Assembly: GCA_023395395.1 (NCBI GenBank)
Contig: JAEWZH010000001.1
Span: 1-64,000 of the forward strand
Origin: Bacteroidota bacterium
Lineage (GTDB): Bacteria; Bacteroidota; Bacteroidia; Bacteroidales; Porphyromonadaceae
DNA: 64,000 nt
Reading direction: 5' to 3'
Position numbers and translations under genes: made by a program
Notes under the pieces: generated by a model
The model's input: only the letters and a program-made list of their open reading frames with translations
The model's database searches: none
Told to the model about the DNA's origin: nothing
In this document: positions 17,660-27,055 of the stretch, one piece after another
Position numbering within the stretch: the first letter of the stretch is position 1
Layout of the letters: every line of letters starts with the position of its first letter

Positions 17660-18712
17660 ATGAAACGTATCACTTATATCTTGGCGGGCATCGTCATCGT
17701 CGGGCTTATCGTCCTTACCCTCGTGCTCAATAAGAGGTCTACAGCAAGAAAAACTCAGATGATTGAGGACGAGTCATCTGCCGTGGCTGTAAGAATAGAA
17801 GTGGTGGCAGATAGCACATTTGCCACCGGCTTTGAGACCAATGGAATTCTGGAGGCACAGCATGACCTTTCGTTTGTTTCCGACATCGGAGGACGGATTA
17901 TACAGATATACGCAGATGAGGGTGATTATGTACAAAAGGGGAAGGTACTGATTCAGCTCGACTCGGAGACGCTCCGTGCCGATGTGGAGTCGAGCAGAGT
18001 AGCGTATGAAGCAACTCAAAAGGATTATGAGCGATTTAAGAATGCTAATGCGCAAGGAGGGGTGACCGACCAGCAATTGGCGACCATCCACACCCAGATG
18101 GTAGCAGCGGAGAGCAGATATATCTCTAGTCGCCGCCGCCTCTCAGATGCTTCTATCAAGGCGCCTCTTTCGGGCAAAATCTACCAGAGATACGTAGAGG
18201 TTGGGAGCTTTGTCAATCCCGGGACTAAGTTATTTGACATTATAGATGATGCACAACTAAAGGTAAATGGTTACCTGACGGAGAGACAAAGACTAGAGGT
18301 AAAAAAGGGACAACCGGTGAATGTGACGAGCGACCTCTACCCTGGCAAAACGATAGCAGGAGAGGTGACATTTGTCAGCGATAAGGCAGATCGCTCTCTC
18401 AACTTCCCGGTAGAAGTGACCATCACAGAGAAGGAGGTGGATTTGCTCCCAGGGATGTATGTCGCGGTCTCTTTTGGCAACGAAGCGGAGAAGACCGGTA
18501 TCTTGATACCGCGTAGTGCTATCAGCGGGAGTGTCAAGGAGGCGAGTGTATATGTGGTGGAACATAGCGTGGCGAAGAAAAAAGCCATCGTCACGGGGAA
18601 TCTCGTAGGCAACCGTATCGAGGTACTGGATGGTCTCCAACAAGGGGATAGCATCGTGGTCGCCGGGCTCATCAATATCACTGATGGCACACTGATAAAG
18701 AATATTAATTGA
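17660..18712 (+). CDS. RND efflux periplasmic adaptor (membrane-fusion protein)
   Basis: 350 residues. One N-terminal membrane anchor (about 4-23) is followed by the split lipoyl/barrel-sandwich domain (GGRIIQIYADEGDYVQKGKV at about 76-95, and IKAPLSGKIYQRYVEVGSFV near 170), a short alpha hairpin between them, a beta-barrel domain and a membrane-proximal domain. It links the RND pump to the TolC channel. It lies 12 bases after the TolC gene and 18 before the pump gene. Confidence 0.93.
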   Translation: MKRITYILAGIVIVGLIVLTLVLNKRSTARKTQMIEDESSAVAVRIEVVADSTFATGFETNGILEAQHDLSFVSDIGGRIIQIYADEGDYVQKGKVLIQLDSETLRADVESSRVAYEATQKDYERFKNANAQGGVTDQQLATIHTQMVAAESRYISSRRRLSDASIKAPLSGKIYQRYVEVGSFVNPGTKLFDIIDDAQLKVNGYLTERQRLEVKKGQPVNVTSDLYPGKTIAGEVTFVSDKADRSLNFPVEVTITEKEVDLLPGMYVAVSFGNEAEKTGILIPRSAISGSVKEASVYVVEHSVAKKKAIVTGNLVGNRIEVLDGLQQGDSIVVAGLINITDGTLIKNIN

Positions 18713-18730
18713 TATAAGAGGTCTTCTGAG

Positions 18731-21700
18731 ATGAAAATAGTAGAATTATCCATCAAGCGTCCAATATTTGTCTCAGTACTATTCATCCTCCTGGCAGTAT
18801 TGGGATACCTAAGCTACAAGAGCCTAAGCGCGGAGCTGATGCCAAAGTTTACTCCACCTGTGCTCAATGTACAAATCATATATCCCGGCGCATCGCCCAC
18901 CGAAGTAGAAAACTCCTTGACCCGAAAGGCAGAGGATGCCCTTTCAAGCATGGAGGGGATAGACAATATGCAGTCTTTCTCCTTCGAAGGGATGTCTATG
19001 ATTTTGGTGTCGTTTAATTTCGGAACCGACATCGACAAGTCTATGACCGATGCACAAAACCTCCTCAATGCCAAGCGAGCGGAGCTCCCCCGTGACATAC
19101 TCTCTCCCACCGTCTCCAAGATTTCGGTGGACGAAAAGCCTATCCTGATACTATCTGTCGCCTCCGATATGGCTCCGACCGATTTTTATCAACTCGTCGA
19201 TAAGCGCATCGTACCCGAACTGTCGCACGTCAGTGGGGTGGCAAAAATCGGACTGGTCGGGGGTACCGAACGTGAAATTCAGATCAATCTGAACCAAGCA
19301 AAGATGAGGGAATTTGGGCTGACACCTCTGATGGTACAGGGTGCGATTAGGTCGGCAAATTTGGATTTCCCTACAGGGTATCTTCAGAGTGAGGAGACCC
19401 AAACGGCTATCCGACTATCTGGCAAGCTCACTTCGATAGCCGAGCTCCGAAACCTCGTGGTGCGAACAACCCAAACGGGTGCGCTCATCCGACTAGGTGA
19501 TATATCAGAGGTTAGCGATGCGGTCAAAGACCCCGTGAAAATCGGTCGGGTCAATGGGCAGGATGCTATCCTCATCAACCTCCTCAAGCAATCCGATGCC
19601 AATGCCATCAAGGTCAGCGAGGCGGTGCATAAAAAGATGGCACAGCTGGAAAGAGATTACGCTGATGTAGGTCTAAAAATCGACGTGGCTCAAGACACCA
19701 CGACCTTTACCCATCAATCCATCAATTCGGTACTGACCGATTTACTCTTGGCGATTTTACTGGTCTCTGTCGTTATCCTCTTATTCTTGCATAACTTCCG
19801 CAATGCGCTTATCGTGATGGTGGTGGTGCCCATCTCCCTGATATCCTCTTTTATCGGGATGAAAATCTTTGGGTTTACGCTCAACCTCATGTCTCTCCTA
19901 GCACTGTCACTGGTAATCGGCGTCATCGTAGACGATGCGATCGTGGTAATCGAAAATGTGTATCGACACATCGAGATGGGGAAAAATAAAGTGCGAGCGA
20001 CCTATGATGCGATGAAAGAAATCGGTCTGACGGTCATCTCAGTGACCTTGGTGCTGGCAGTGGTATTTCTTCCGGTTATTTTCACCAACACTCTGGTTTC
20101 GGATATCCTCCGGCAGTTCTGCGCAGTCATAGTGATAGCGATACTTTTCAGCCTCCTCGCCGCACTCACACTCGTGCCATTACTGACGTCGAGATACAGC
20201 AATATCTACGAGCTTACCGGCAAGAATGGCTTTGAACGCATGCTTCTTGGCTTCGAGAGAGGTATCACAAAGTTTGCCGATTGGATATCCAATATCTCGG
20301 AATGGGGGCTCAACCACAAGATGAAGCTCGGCGGGGTAGTCGCCCTGATTACCATAGCGGTCTTGGCACTCTTCCCATTGGGATTTATCAATTTTGAATT
20401 TCAACCTTACATCGACAGGGGAGAATTTATTGTCCAGCTGGAAATGCCCAAAGACATCTCTATGGAAGAATCCAACCTCCTCGTCCAAAAAGCCGAAAAC
20501 TGGTTTATGGAGCGCCCAGAGGCAGATAAAGTGGTGACCATGGTGGGACTGACAAGTGACAATAATCAGAGCAATAAGGGAACCCCCTACCTCGCAGAAC
20601 TCAATGTAAAACTGCACAAGCAAAAAGAAGGAACCGAGCAATACATCACCCGAATACGCAAGCCGCTCTCTAACCATCTCGTGGATGCCAAGGTGAATAT
20701 ATTCAGTGTCAATCTCACCGGTACCGCCTCCAAGGCCGCCGTGGAGTATATCATCACAGGCAATGAGAGTGACTCCGTAATGATGTATGCCGACAAAGCA
20801 CTACAGATCCTAGGCTCCATCCCCGGCGTCATGCAACAAAGCCTGTCGGTCGAAAATTCTACTCCGGAAATCACAGTGCAGGTAGACCGAGACAAGATGG
20901 CTGAACTAGGGCTCACACTCGACAATGTGGGGATGCTCATGCAGATGCACTTCCAAGGCAATAATCAACTGAAGTTCACCCAGGACAACGATGAGTATGC
21001 CATCAATATTCGCGCTGATAAGGTGTATCGTCAAGAGGCGGATGATGTCGCAAATCTGACTTTCATCAATACTCGTGGAGATAATATCAGGCTCGGGCAA
21101 TTCGCCAATATCCATCTTGGGACCGGACCAAGTAGACTGGAGCGATACAACCGCAATAGCTCTGTGACGCTAAGAGCCCAAGCGTATGGCGTGCCTGCTG
21201 GCGCTATCTCCAAGGAGTTTATGAACAAACTTAAGGAAAACAATCTGCCACGAGGAATACAGATTCAAGCCACCGGTGATATGAAGAAGATGTCCGACTC
21301 GATGGAGGTCTTGACCACTGCATTGCTGCTATCACTGATGCTTATCTATCTGGCTATGGTACTCCTGTACAACAATTGGACGGATCCTCTTGTGGTCATG
21401 GTCTCCATCCCTCTATCCATCGTGGGAGCCCTCTTGGCACTCGCCCTGACCAATACTGCTATGAGTATTTACGCTATGCTGGGCGTGGTAATGCTGGTAG
21501 GTCTGGTCGCTAAAAACGCTATTCTACTGGTCGATTTTGCCAATGAAGCTCTGCATGAGGGACAAACGATAGACAAGGCATTGATACAGGCAGTTCGGAT
21601 TCGCACCAGACCGATTCTAATGACCGCGCTATCGACCATCATCGGCATGCTCCCGGTGGCACTCTCTAAGGGTTCGGGCGCAGAGCTCCGCAATGGTATG

Positions 21701-21838
21701 GCTTGGGTCATCATCGGAGGTATGGCGGTGTCCACACTCCTTACACTCATTGTGGTACCAGCAGTCTATAAGGCAATGCACGCCAGACGCAAGCAAAATA
21801 AAAAACCTATAGATATCGAACAACTGATGTACGAATAA
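18731..21838 (+). CDS. RND-family (AcrB-like) efflux transporter permease
   Basis: A 1035-residue proton-driven inner-membrane pump of the HAE1 type. It has twelve predicted helices with two large periplasmic loops. The proton-relay residues are visible as VIVDDAIVVIENVYR (paired Asp in TM4, near residue 400) and LVAKNAILLVDFAN (Lys in TM10, near 925). Length is normal and the gene is intact. It ends the tetR-led operon. The substrate (drug, detergent or bile salt) cannot be predicted. Confidence 0.95.
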   Translation: MKIVELSIKRPIFVSVLFILLAVLGYLSYKSLSAELMPKFTPPVLNVQIIYPGASPTEVENSLTRKAEDALSSMEGIDNMQSFSFEGMSMILVSFNFGTDIDKSMTDAQNLLNAKRAELPRDILSPTVSKISVDEKPILILSVASDMAPTDFYQLVDKRIVPELSHVSGVAKIGLVGGTEREIQINLNQAKMREFGLTPLMVQGAIRSANLDFPTGYLQSEETQTAIRLSGKLTSIAELRNLVVRTTQTGALIRLGDISEVSDAVKDPVKIGRVNGQDAILINLLKQSDANAIKVSEAVHKKMAQLERDYADVGLKIDVAQDTTTFTHQSINSVLTDLLLAILLVSVVILLFLHNFRNALIVMVVVPISLISSFIGMKIFGFTLNLMSLLALSLVIGVIVDDAIVVIENVYRHIEMGKNKVRATYDAMKEIGLTVISVTLVLAVVFLPVIFTNTLVSDILRQFCAVIVIAILFSLLAALTLVPLLTSRYSNIYELTGKNGFERMLLGFERGITKFADWISNISEWGLNHKMKLGGVVALITIAVLALFPLGFINFEFQPYIDRGEFIVQLEMPKDISMEESNLLVQKAENWFMERPEADKVVTMVGLTSDNNQSNKGTPYLAELNVKLHKQKEGTEQYITRIRKPLSNHLVDAKVNIFSVNLTGTASKAAVEYIITGNESDSVMMYADKALQILGSIPGVMQQSLSVENSTPEITVQVDRDKMAELGLTLDNVGMLMQMHFQGNNQLKFTQDNDEYAINIRADKVYRQEADDVANLTFINTRGDNIRLGQFANIHLGTGPSRLERYNRNSSVTLRAQAYGVPAGAISKEFMNKLKENNLPRGIQIQATGDMKKMSDSMEVLTTALLLSLMLIYLAMVLLYNNWTDPLVVMVSIPLSIVGALLALALTNTAMSIYAMLGVVMLVGLVAKNAILLVDFANEALHEGQTIDKALIQAVRIRTRPILMTALSTIIGMLPVALSKGSGAELRNGMAWVIIGGMAVSTLLTLIVVPAVYKAMHARRKQNKKPIDIEQLMYE

Positions 21839-21864
21839 GCACACATCACCCCTAAATAAAGAAA

Positions 21865-21912
21865 GAGCGTCCCCGCCCCACTTCGATACTTCCGAAGCAG
21901 GCGAGGACGCTC
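21865..21912 (-). terminator. GC-rich hairpin between the efflux and ribosomal operons
   Basis: Arms 21865-21877 and 21900-21912 pair with one wobble, and an inner CTTCG/CGAAG stem is present. On the minus strand it is followed by TTTCTTTATTT, so it fits best as a second terminator of the ribosomal operon. It may also slow plus-strand read-through. Confidence 0.6.
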
Positions 21913-21985
21913 CCCTTATCCACCATCCTATACCCACTCGCTTACCTAAACTATGTTTCTGTCCAATAGAAGGAGAATAAAAAAA

Positions 21986-22031
21986 AACGGCTACGCCAAG
22001 CACCTTCAATTAGGTACTTGGCGTAGCCGTT
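21986..22031 (-). terminator. Strong terminator after rpsN
   Basis: The 19-base arms 21986-22004 and 22013-22031 pair with one wobble around an 8-base loop. They are followed on the minus strand by a run of T. It lies 64 bases after the rpsN stop and ends the ribosomal protein operon there. Confidence 0.85.
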
Positions 22032-22094
22032 ACGGCAAGGAGCTATACCCATTCCGTATAGCCCCCACCTGTAACCGTCACTCTTAACTGGAAA

Positions 22095-22364
22095 TTACCA
22101 GCTAGCCTTCTTGACACCTGGGATCAGCCCCTTAGATGCCATCTCACGGAACTGAATCCTAGAGATACCGAAGAGCCTCATATAGCCCTTTGGACGACCA
22201 GTGATGTTGCAACGATTGTGGAGACGCACTGGGCTGGCATTCTTTGGCAACTTCTGGAGACCTTCGTAATCCCCCTCTGCCTTGAGTTGCTCACGCTTAG
22301 CTGCGTACTTAGCTACCAACTTGGCTCTCTTGCGCTCACGCGCCTTCATAGATTCTTTTGCCAT
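22095..22364 (-). CDS. rpsN: 30S ribosomal protein S14 (zinc-free type)
   Basis: An 89-residue S14 of the small subunit head. The frame extends upstream to 22412, but ATG at 22364 (MAKESMKARERKR) gives the normal S14 start. The conserved C-terminal segment GYMRLFGISRIQFREMA is present. There are no CxxC pairs, so this is the zinc-independent paralogue. It is the last gene of the cluster here; rpsH, its usual neighbour, is absent. Confidence 0.95.
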   Translation of the reverse strand: MAKESMKARERKRAKLVAKYAAKREQLKAEGDYEGLQKLPKNASPVRLHNRCNITGRPKGYMRLFGISRIQFREMASKGLIPGVKKASW

Positions 22365-22380
22365 ATCGCTATTTCCTTCC

Positions 22381-22932
22381 TTAGTTTTCGTTCTTCTTGA
22401 AAGGGATGCCAAACTCCTTTAGGAGTGCGAAGCCCTCTTCGTCGGTCTGGGCAGTAGTCACGAAAGTGATGTTCATACCCATGATCTTGCTGACGCTATC
22501 AAGATTGATCTCTGGGAAGATGATCTGCTCTGTGATGCCAAGGGTGTAATTACCTCTGCCATCAAGGCGACTCTCAACACCCTTGAAGTCACGAATACGT
22601 GGTAGGGCGATACGGATTAGCCTCTCAAGGAACTCATACATCTTCTCCCTCCTGAGGGTCACCATCACACCGATAGGATTACCCCTACGGAGCTTGAAAT
22701 TGGAGATATCCTTCTTGGAGTAGGTCACTACTGGCTTCTGACCAGTAATCAGTGCGAGCTCACCCTGTGCAATCTCAATCAGCTTCTTATCAGCGGTAGC
22801 CGCTCCCAGACCCTGATTGACGACAATCTTGGTGAGGGTAGGCACCTGCATAATGCTGCTGTAGCCAAACTGCTTCATCAGCAGGGGCACAATGCGCTCG
22901 CTATAGTCTTTCTTCAAATTATCTGTAGCCAT
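22381..22932 (-). CDS. rplE: 50S ribosomal protein L5
   Basis: 183 residues. L5 binds 5S rRNA in the central protuberance of the large subunit. The conserved VVNQGLG and the RDFKGV and GNYTLGI(T)EQIIFPEI region are clear. It is 16 bases upstream of the rpsN start and 24 bases after rplX. Confidence 0.97.
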   Translation of the reverse strand: MATDNLKKDYSERIVPLLMKQFGYSSIMQVPTLTKIVVNQGLGAATADKKLIEIAQGELALITGQKPVVTYSKKDISNFKLRRGNPIGVMVTLRREKMYEFLERLIRIALPRIRDFKGVESRLDGRGNYTLGITEQIIFPEINLDSVSKIMGMNITFVTTAQTDEEGFALLKEFGIPFKKNEN

Positions 22933-22956
22933 CTCTAATCAGCTATTTCGCATTAA

Positions 22957-23277
22957 TTACTTCAGTAGCTCGCCTGACTTCTTGGAGTAGCGCTCTAGCT
23001 TCCCCTCCGCATTGCGGCGACGACCTACCCTTGTAGGAGCACCAGTCTTGGCATCCACTGGGTTGAGGTTGGAGATATGGATAGATCCCTCCACGTGTAC
23101 CATACCGCCCTGCGGATTCTTTGCATTGGGCTTAGTGCGCTTGGTGATCATATTGATGCCCTCTACCACTGCACGACTCTTCTTGGTATCCACGAAGAGT
23201 ACACGGCCGGTCTTGCCCTTGTCGTTACCTGCATTTACAAATACGGTATCGCCCTTCTTTATATGAAACTTTGCCAT
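22957..23277 (-). CDS. rplX: 50S ribosomal protein L24
   Basis: 106 residues, an assembly-initiator protein of the large subunit. The N-terminal KOW motif is seen in IKKGDTVFVNAGNDKGKTGR (about 5-24), followed by GGMVHVEGSIHISNLNPVD, typical of bacterial L24. Confidence 0.97.
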   Translation of the reverse strand: MAKFHIKKGDTVFVNAGNDKGKTGRVLFVDTKKSRAVVEGINMITKRTKPNAKNPQGGMVHVEGSIHISNLNPVDAKTGAPTRVGRRRNAEGKLERYSKKSGELLK

Positions 23278-23302
23278 GATTCGTATGTCCTTTCCTTATA
23301 AA

Positions 23303-23668
23303 TTAGAGCACCTCGGGTGCAAGTGAGACAACCTTCATATTCACAGCACGAATTTCACGTGCAACCGGACCAAAGATACGGGTAGCGCGGATATCTCCCG
23401 CATTGTTGAGCAACACACATGCATTGTCATCAAAACGGATGTATGAGCCATCTGCACGACGAATCTCCTTCTTTGTCCTCACGATAAGTGCCTTAGACAC
23501 TGTGCCCTTCTTTACATCGCCACCTGGAATGGCACTCTTTACGGTAACTACGATCACATCACCGATCGAAGCATACCTGCGACGAGTACCGCCTAGCACA
23601 CGGATGCAGAGCACCTCTTTGGCGCCGCTGTTATCAGCTACAGACAGTCTTGACTCTTGTTGTATCAT
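23303..23668 (-). CDS. rplN: 50S ribosomal protein L14
   Basis: 121 residues. The family signature starts at IQQESRLSVADNSGAKEVLC, and FDDNACVLLN and TRIFGPVAREIR are present. L14 lies at the subunit interface. Full length, in normal order between rpsQ and rplX. Confidence 0.97.
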   Translation of the reverse strand: MIQQESRLSVADNSGAKEVLCIRVLGGTRRRYASIGDVIVVTVKSAIPGGDVKKGTVSKALIVRTKKEIRRADGSYIRFDDNACVLLNNAGDIRATRIFGPVAREIRAVNMKVVSLAPEVL

Positions 23669-23698
23669 AATAGATTACTCTACAAATCTGCTAAAAAA

Positions 23699-23956
23699 TT
23701 ACTTCGCTCTCTCCACGATCTGGATCACTCTCCAGCGCTTGGTACGGCTGAGTGGGCGAGTCTCCATGATCCTAACGGTGTCCCCTTCGTTACACTCGTT
23801 ATTCTCATCGTGAGCATGGAACTTCTTAGTCTTATTCACAAACTTTCCGTAGATAGGATGCTTCTCCTTCCACTTTACAGCCACAGTGACAGACTTGTCC
23901 ATCTTATTGCTGGATACGACGCCCTGTCTTACCTTCCTTAAACTTCTCTTTTCCAT
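23699..23956 (-). CDS. rpsQ: 30S ribosomal protein S17
   Basis: 85 residues with the OB-fold S17 motifs RKVRQGVVSSNKMDKSVTV and GDTVRIMETRPLSRTKRWRV. It is an early-binding protein of the small subunit body, in normal order between rpmC and rplN. Confidence 0.97.
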   Translation of the reverse strand: MEKRSLRKVRQGVVSSNKMDKSVTVAVKWKEKHPIYGKFVNKTKKFHAHDENNECNEGDTVRIMETRPLSRTKRWRVIQIVERAK

Positions 23957-23971
23957 CTCTTAGAGCGACTC

Positions 23972-24169
23972 TTATTCGTTAATACCTGCCTTCTCGTTGA
24001 GGATCGTATGGAGACGAGCTACCAACTTGCGCTGATCATTTAGGGTCGATGGCTTGTCCAGAGGGCTAACCTTGTGCTGTAGCGCAAGCCTCTGATACTT
24101 CACCGTCTCTGTCTCAATTCTCTCCTTCAGCTCCTGCACCGAGAGGTCTCTTAGTTCATTATTCTTCAT
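23972..24169 (-). CDS. rpmC: 50S ribosomal protein L29
   Basis: 65 residues, two antiparallel helices. LRDLSVQELKERIE and RKLVARLHTILNEK match L29, which lies at the peptide exit tunnel near L23. It sits 15 bases upstream of rpsQ. Confidence 0.95.
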   Translation of the reverse strand: MKNNELRDLSVQELKERIETETVKYQRLALQHKVSPLDKPSTLNDQRKLVARLHTILNEKAGINE

Positions 24170-24197
24170 AATCTAAAAAATCTATCTAGTACAGAAA

Positions 24198-24617
24198 TTA
24201 AAACTCATAATCTCGGCGAACCACAAATTTTGTGGTCACTGGAAGCTTCTGAGCTGCTAGACGTAGTGCCTCCTTGGCAATCTCATAGCTGACACCCTCT
24301 ACCTCGAATAGCATACGACCTGGAGTCACTGGAGCTACGAAGCCCTCTGGATTACCTTTACCCTTACCCATACGTACCTCTGCTGGCTTGGCAGTGATTG
24401 GCTTGTCTGGGAAGATGCGTACCCATACCTGACCCTGACGCTGCATGTATCTAGTCACAGCAATACGTGCCGCCTCGATTTGGCGACCAGTAATCCAGCT
24501 AGATTGGAGCGACTTGATGCCGAAAGAGCCAAAGGCAAGCTGATTGCCACGCTGAGCATTGCCCTTCATGCGACCCTTTTGTTGCCTTCTAAACTTGGTC
24601 TTCTTTGGTTGTAACAT
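24198..24617 (-). CDS. rplP: 50S ribosomal protein L16
   Basis: 139 residues. MLQPKKTKFRRQQKGRMKG, then the conserved WVRIFPDKPITAKPAEVRMG segment (near the A-site region) and KLPVTTKFV. It is full length and follows rpsC in the usual order. Confidence 0.97.
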   Translation of the reverse strand: MLQPKKTKFRRQQKGRMKGNAQRGNQLAFGSFGIKSLQSSWITGRQIEAARIAVTRYMQRQGQVWVRIFPDKPITAKPAEVRMGKGKGNPEGFVAPVTPGRMLFEVEGVSYEIAKEALRLAAQKLPVTTKFVVRRDYEF

Positions 24618-24656
24618 ATCTTATGTCCTTTCTTCTGTTTATTACTTAGTGGAGGA

Positions 24657-25427
24657 TTAGCGATCGTTGTTGCGACGATCGTTGCGACGGTCACGTCCTC
24701 CGCGACCTCCACGACCTCCACGATTGCCACGATTACCACCATCACGGCGTCCACCACGATTGTCCCTCTGCTGTGTGAAGTCAGGAGCAAGATCACGCTT
24801 GCCATAAACCTCACCAAGGCATACCCATACCTTTACACCGATAGCACCTACCTTGGTACGAGCCTCCTCAAGTGCATAGTCGATATCAGCACGAAGTGTG
24901 TGCAATGGTGTACGTCCCTCCTTGAACATTTCGCTACGAGCCATCTCGGCGCCGTTGAGCCTACCGCTCAACTGTATCTTGATACCCTCTGCACCAGAGC
25001 GCATAGCATTGCCCACAGCCTGCTTCACAGCACGGCGATAGTTCATGCGCCCTTCGAGCTGGCGTGCGATACTCTCTGCTACTATTCTAGCATCGGTATC
25101 TGGACGGCGAATCTCGAAGATATTAATCTGCACTTCCTTGTCAGTGAAACGCTTTAGCTCCTCACGTAGCTTATCTACCTCAGTACCACCACGGCCAATG
25201 ATATGACCAGGGCGAGCGGTACAGATAGTGATAGTCACCAGCTTGAGCGTGCGCTCAATTACGATTTTAGAAACACTTGCCCGTGAGAGGCGAGCCTCTA
25301 GATATGTGCGTAGCTTGTGATCCTCTAGGAGGGTATCGGCAAGATCATTCTTCTTGCCAAACCAATTGGAGTCCCAACCCCTAACGATTCCTAAGCGATT
25401 GCTTATTGGATTAGTCTTTTGTCCCAT
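24657..25427 (-). CDS. rpsC: 30S ribosomal protein S3 with Arg/Gly-rich tail
   Basis: 256 residues. An N-terminal KH domain with GRGGTEVDKLREEL (near 80) and the C-terminal S3 domain (GRLNGAEMARSE) are intact. After about residue 220 there is a low-complexity tail rich in Arg, Gly, Asn and Asp (repeats such as RGGRGGRGGRD), longer than in E. coli S3. Such tails occur in Bacteroidota S3. It probably contacts RNA, but that is inference. Confidence 0.96.
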   Translation of the reverse strand: MGQKTNPISNRLGIVRGWDSNWFGKKNDLADTLLEDHKLRTYLEARLSRASVSKIVIERTLKLVTITICTARPGHIIGRGGTEVDKLREELKRFTDKEVQINIFEIRRPDTDARIVAESIARQLEGRMNYRRAVKQAVGNAMRSGAEGIKIQLSGRLNGAEMARSEMFKEGRTPLHTLRADIDYALEEARTKVGAIGVKVWVCLGEVYGKRDLAPDFTQQRDNRGGRRDGGNRGNRGGRGGRGGRDRRNDRRNNDR

Positions 25428-25453
25428 CTACAAATGATATGCTTAGAATGTCC

Positions 25454-25861
25454 TTAAATCTCCTCCCTGCTAGGAAGTGTATCAACAAAAATTGTCAGGT
25501 GGTTGCTCCTCTTACGGATACGTGTACCACGTCCCTGTGCCCTTGGACGAAGACGCTTGAGCGTCACGCTCTCATCTACGTAAATCTTAGACACAAACAG
25601 CTCGCCTTCTTCTGCCTGACGAGCATTCTTCTGCTCCCAGTTAGAAATTGCACTCCTAAGGAGCTTCTCTACTGAGTCTGCAGCCTGCTTGCTTGAATAC
25701 CTGAGTACGCCAAGTGCCTTATTCACCTCCATACCACGTACCATATCCGCTACCAAACGCATCTTACGTGGAGAGGAAGGGATATTGACAAGCCTAGCAA
25801 AGTACTGAGTACTGCGAGCCTCCTTGCGTTGCTCAGCGGCCAGCTTCTTCCTTTTACCCAT
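25454..25861 (-). CDS. rplV: 50S ribosomal protein L22
   Basis: 135 residues. ARLVNIPSSPRKMRLVADMV and the C-terminal beta hairpin LKRLRPRAQGRGTRIRKR that lines the exit tunnel are visible. It lies between rpsS and rpsC. Loop changes in this hairpin cause macrolide resistance in other bacteria; none is evident here. Confidence 0.97.
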   Translation of the reverse strand: MGKRKKLAAEQRKEARSTQYFARLVNIPSSPRKMRLVADMVRGMEVNKALGVLRYSSKQAADSVEKLLRSAISNWEQKNARQAEEGELFVSKIYVDESVTLKRLRPRAQGRGTRIRKRSNHLTIFVDTLPSREEI

Positions 25862-25901
25862 ATTAGTTACTTTTCTAATTTAATATTGTCCCGTGGAGGG
25901 G

Positions 25902-26168
25902 TTACTTTCTATTACCACTGTGACCGCGGAAAGTACGAGTCGGAGCGAATTCACCCAACTTGTGACCAACCATGTTCTCAGTTATGAATACTGGGATAAA
26001 CTTATTCCCATTGTGTACAGCTATAGTGTGACCTACGAAGTCTGGAGAGATCATTGAAGCACGGCTCCATGTCTTGATGACATTCTTCTTTCCGCTCTCA
26101 TTCATCTCAAGCACTCGCTTCTCGAGCTTAAGCTCAATGTAGGGTCCTTTCTTTAGTGAACGACTCAT
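25902..26168 (-). CDS. rpsS: 30S ribosomal protein S19
   Basis: 88 residues. MSRSLKKGPYIELKLEKRV and FIPVFITENMVGHKLGEFAP are standard S19 sequence. It binds the head of 16S rRNA with S13. Normal position after rplB. Confidence 0.97.
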   Translation of the reverse strand: MSRSLKKGPYIELKLEKRVLEMNESGKKNVIKTWSRASMISPDFVGHTIAVHNGNKFIPVFITENMVGHKLGEFAPTRTFRGHSGNRK

Positions 26169-26215
26169 ATCTTATTTCAGTCTATTAAGTTTGTTCAAAT
26201 ACTCTTATTACACCC

Positions 26216-27049
26216 TTACTTACGCTTCTTCTTGCGACCCTCAATAATATACTTAGAGGAGTGCTTCTTAGGTGCACGAGTCTTCAGACCCTTAGCATAC
26301 AGACCTGTACGGCTACGTGGGTGACCTCCAGACGCGCGACCTTCACCACCACCCATTGGGTGATCTACTGGGTTCATCACTACACCACGGACACGTGGAC
26401 GACGACCCAACCAGCGGCTTCTCCCTGCCTTACCACTACGCTCTAGTGCGTGGTCAGAATTACCTACACTACCGATAGTAGCCTTGCAAGCTGCTAGGAT
26501 ACGGCGTACCTCACCACTAGGCATCTTGATGACTACATAGGTACCCTCACGAGAGGTAAGCTGAGCAAAAGCACCAGCGCTTCTCACCAGCTTAGCACCC
26601 TGACCTGGGCGAAGCTCAATATTGTGGATGACAGTACCTACAGGAATCTTTCCTAGTGGTAGTGCATTGCCAATCTCAGGGGCAGCATTTTCACCGCTCA
26701 TTAGGGTAGCACCTACCTGAAGGCCATCGGGAGCGACGATATATGCCTTCTCTCCGTCTGCGTAATAAAGTAGTGCGATACGAGAAGATCTATTTGGATC
26801 ATACTCAATAGCCTTTACTGTAGCAGGAATACCATCTTTCCTTCTCTTAAAATCGATGATGCGGTACAATTTCTTGTGTCCACCTCCGATATTACGTACC
26901 GTCATCTTACCGGTGTTGTTACGCCCACCAGTCCTTTTCTTCGATACAGTTAGAGACTTCTCCGGTGTACTCTTAGTGATCTTGTCAAATGCACCGATAA
27001 TCTTATGTCTTTGCCCAGGCGTAGTGGGCTTCAATTTACGTATTCCCAT
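26216..27049 (-). CDS. rplB: 50S ribosomal protein L2
   Basis: 277 residues. L2 is required for subunit association and lies near the peptidyl transferase centre. The conserved GRRPRVRGVVMNPVDHPMGG segment includes the histidine implicated in activity (near residue 231). Full length, 6 bases after rplW. Confidence 0.98.
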   Translation of the reverse strand: MGIRKLKPTTPGQRHKIIGAFDKITKSTPEKSLTVSKKRTGGRNNTGKMTVRNIGGGHKKLYRIIDFKRRKDGIPATVKAIEYDPNRSSRIALLYYADGEKAYIVAPDGLQVGATLMSGENAAPEIGNALPLGKIPVGTVIHNIELRPGQGAKLVRSAGAFAQLTSREGTYVVIKMPSGEVRRILAACKATIGSVGNSDHALERSGKAGRSRWLGRRPRVRGVVMNPVDHPMGGGEGRASGGHPRSRTGLYAKGLKTRAPKKHSSKYIIEGRKKKRK

Positions 27050-27055
27050 TTTCTA

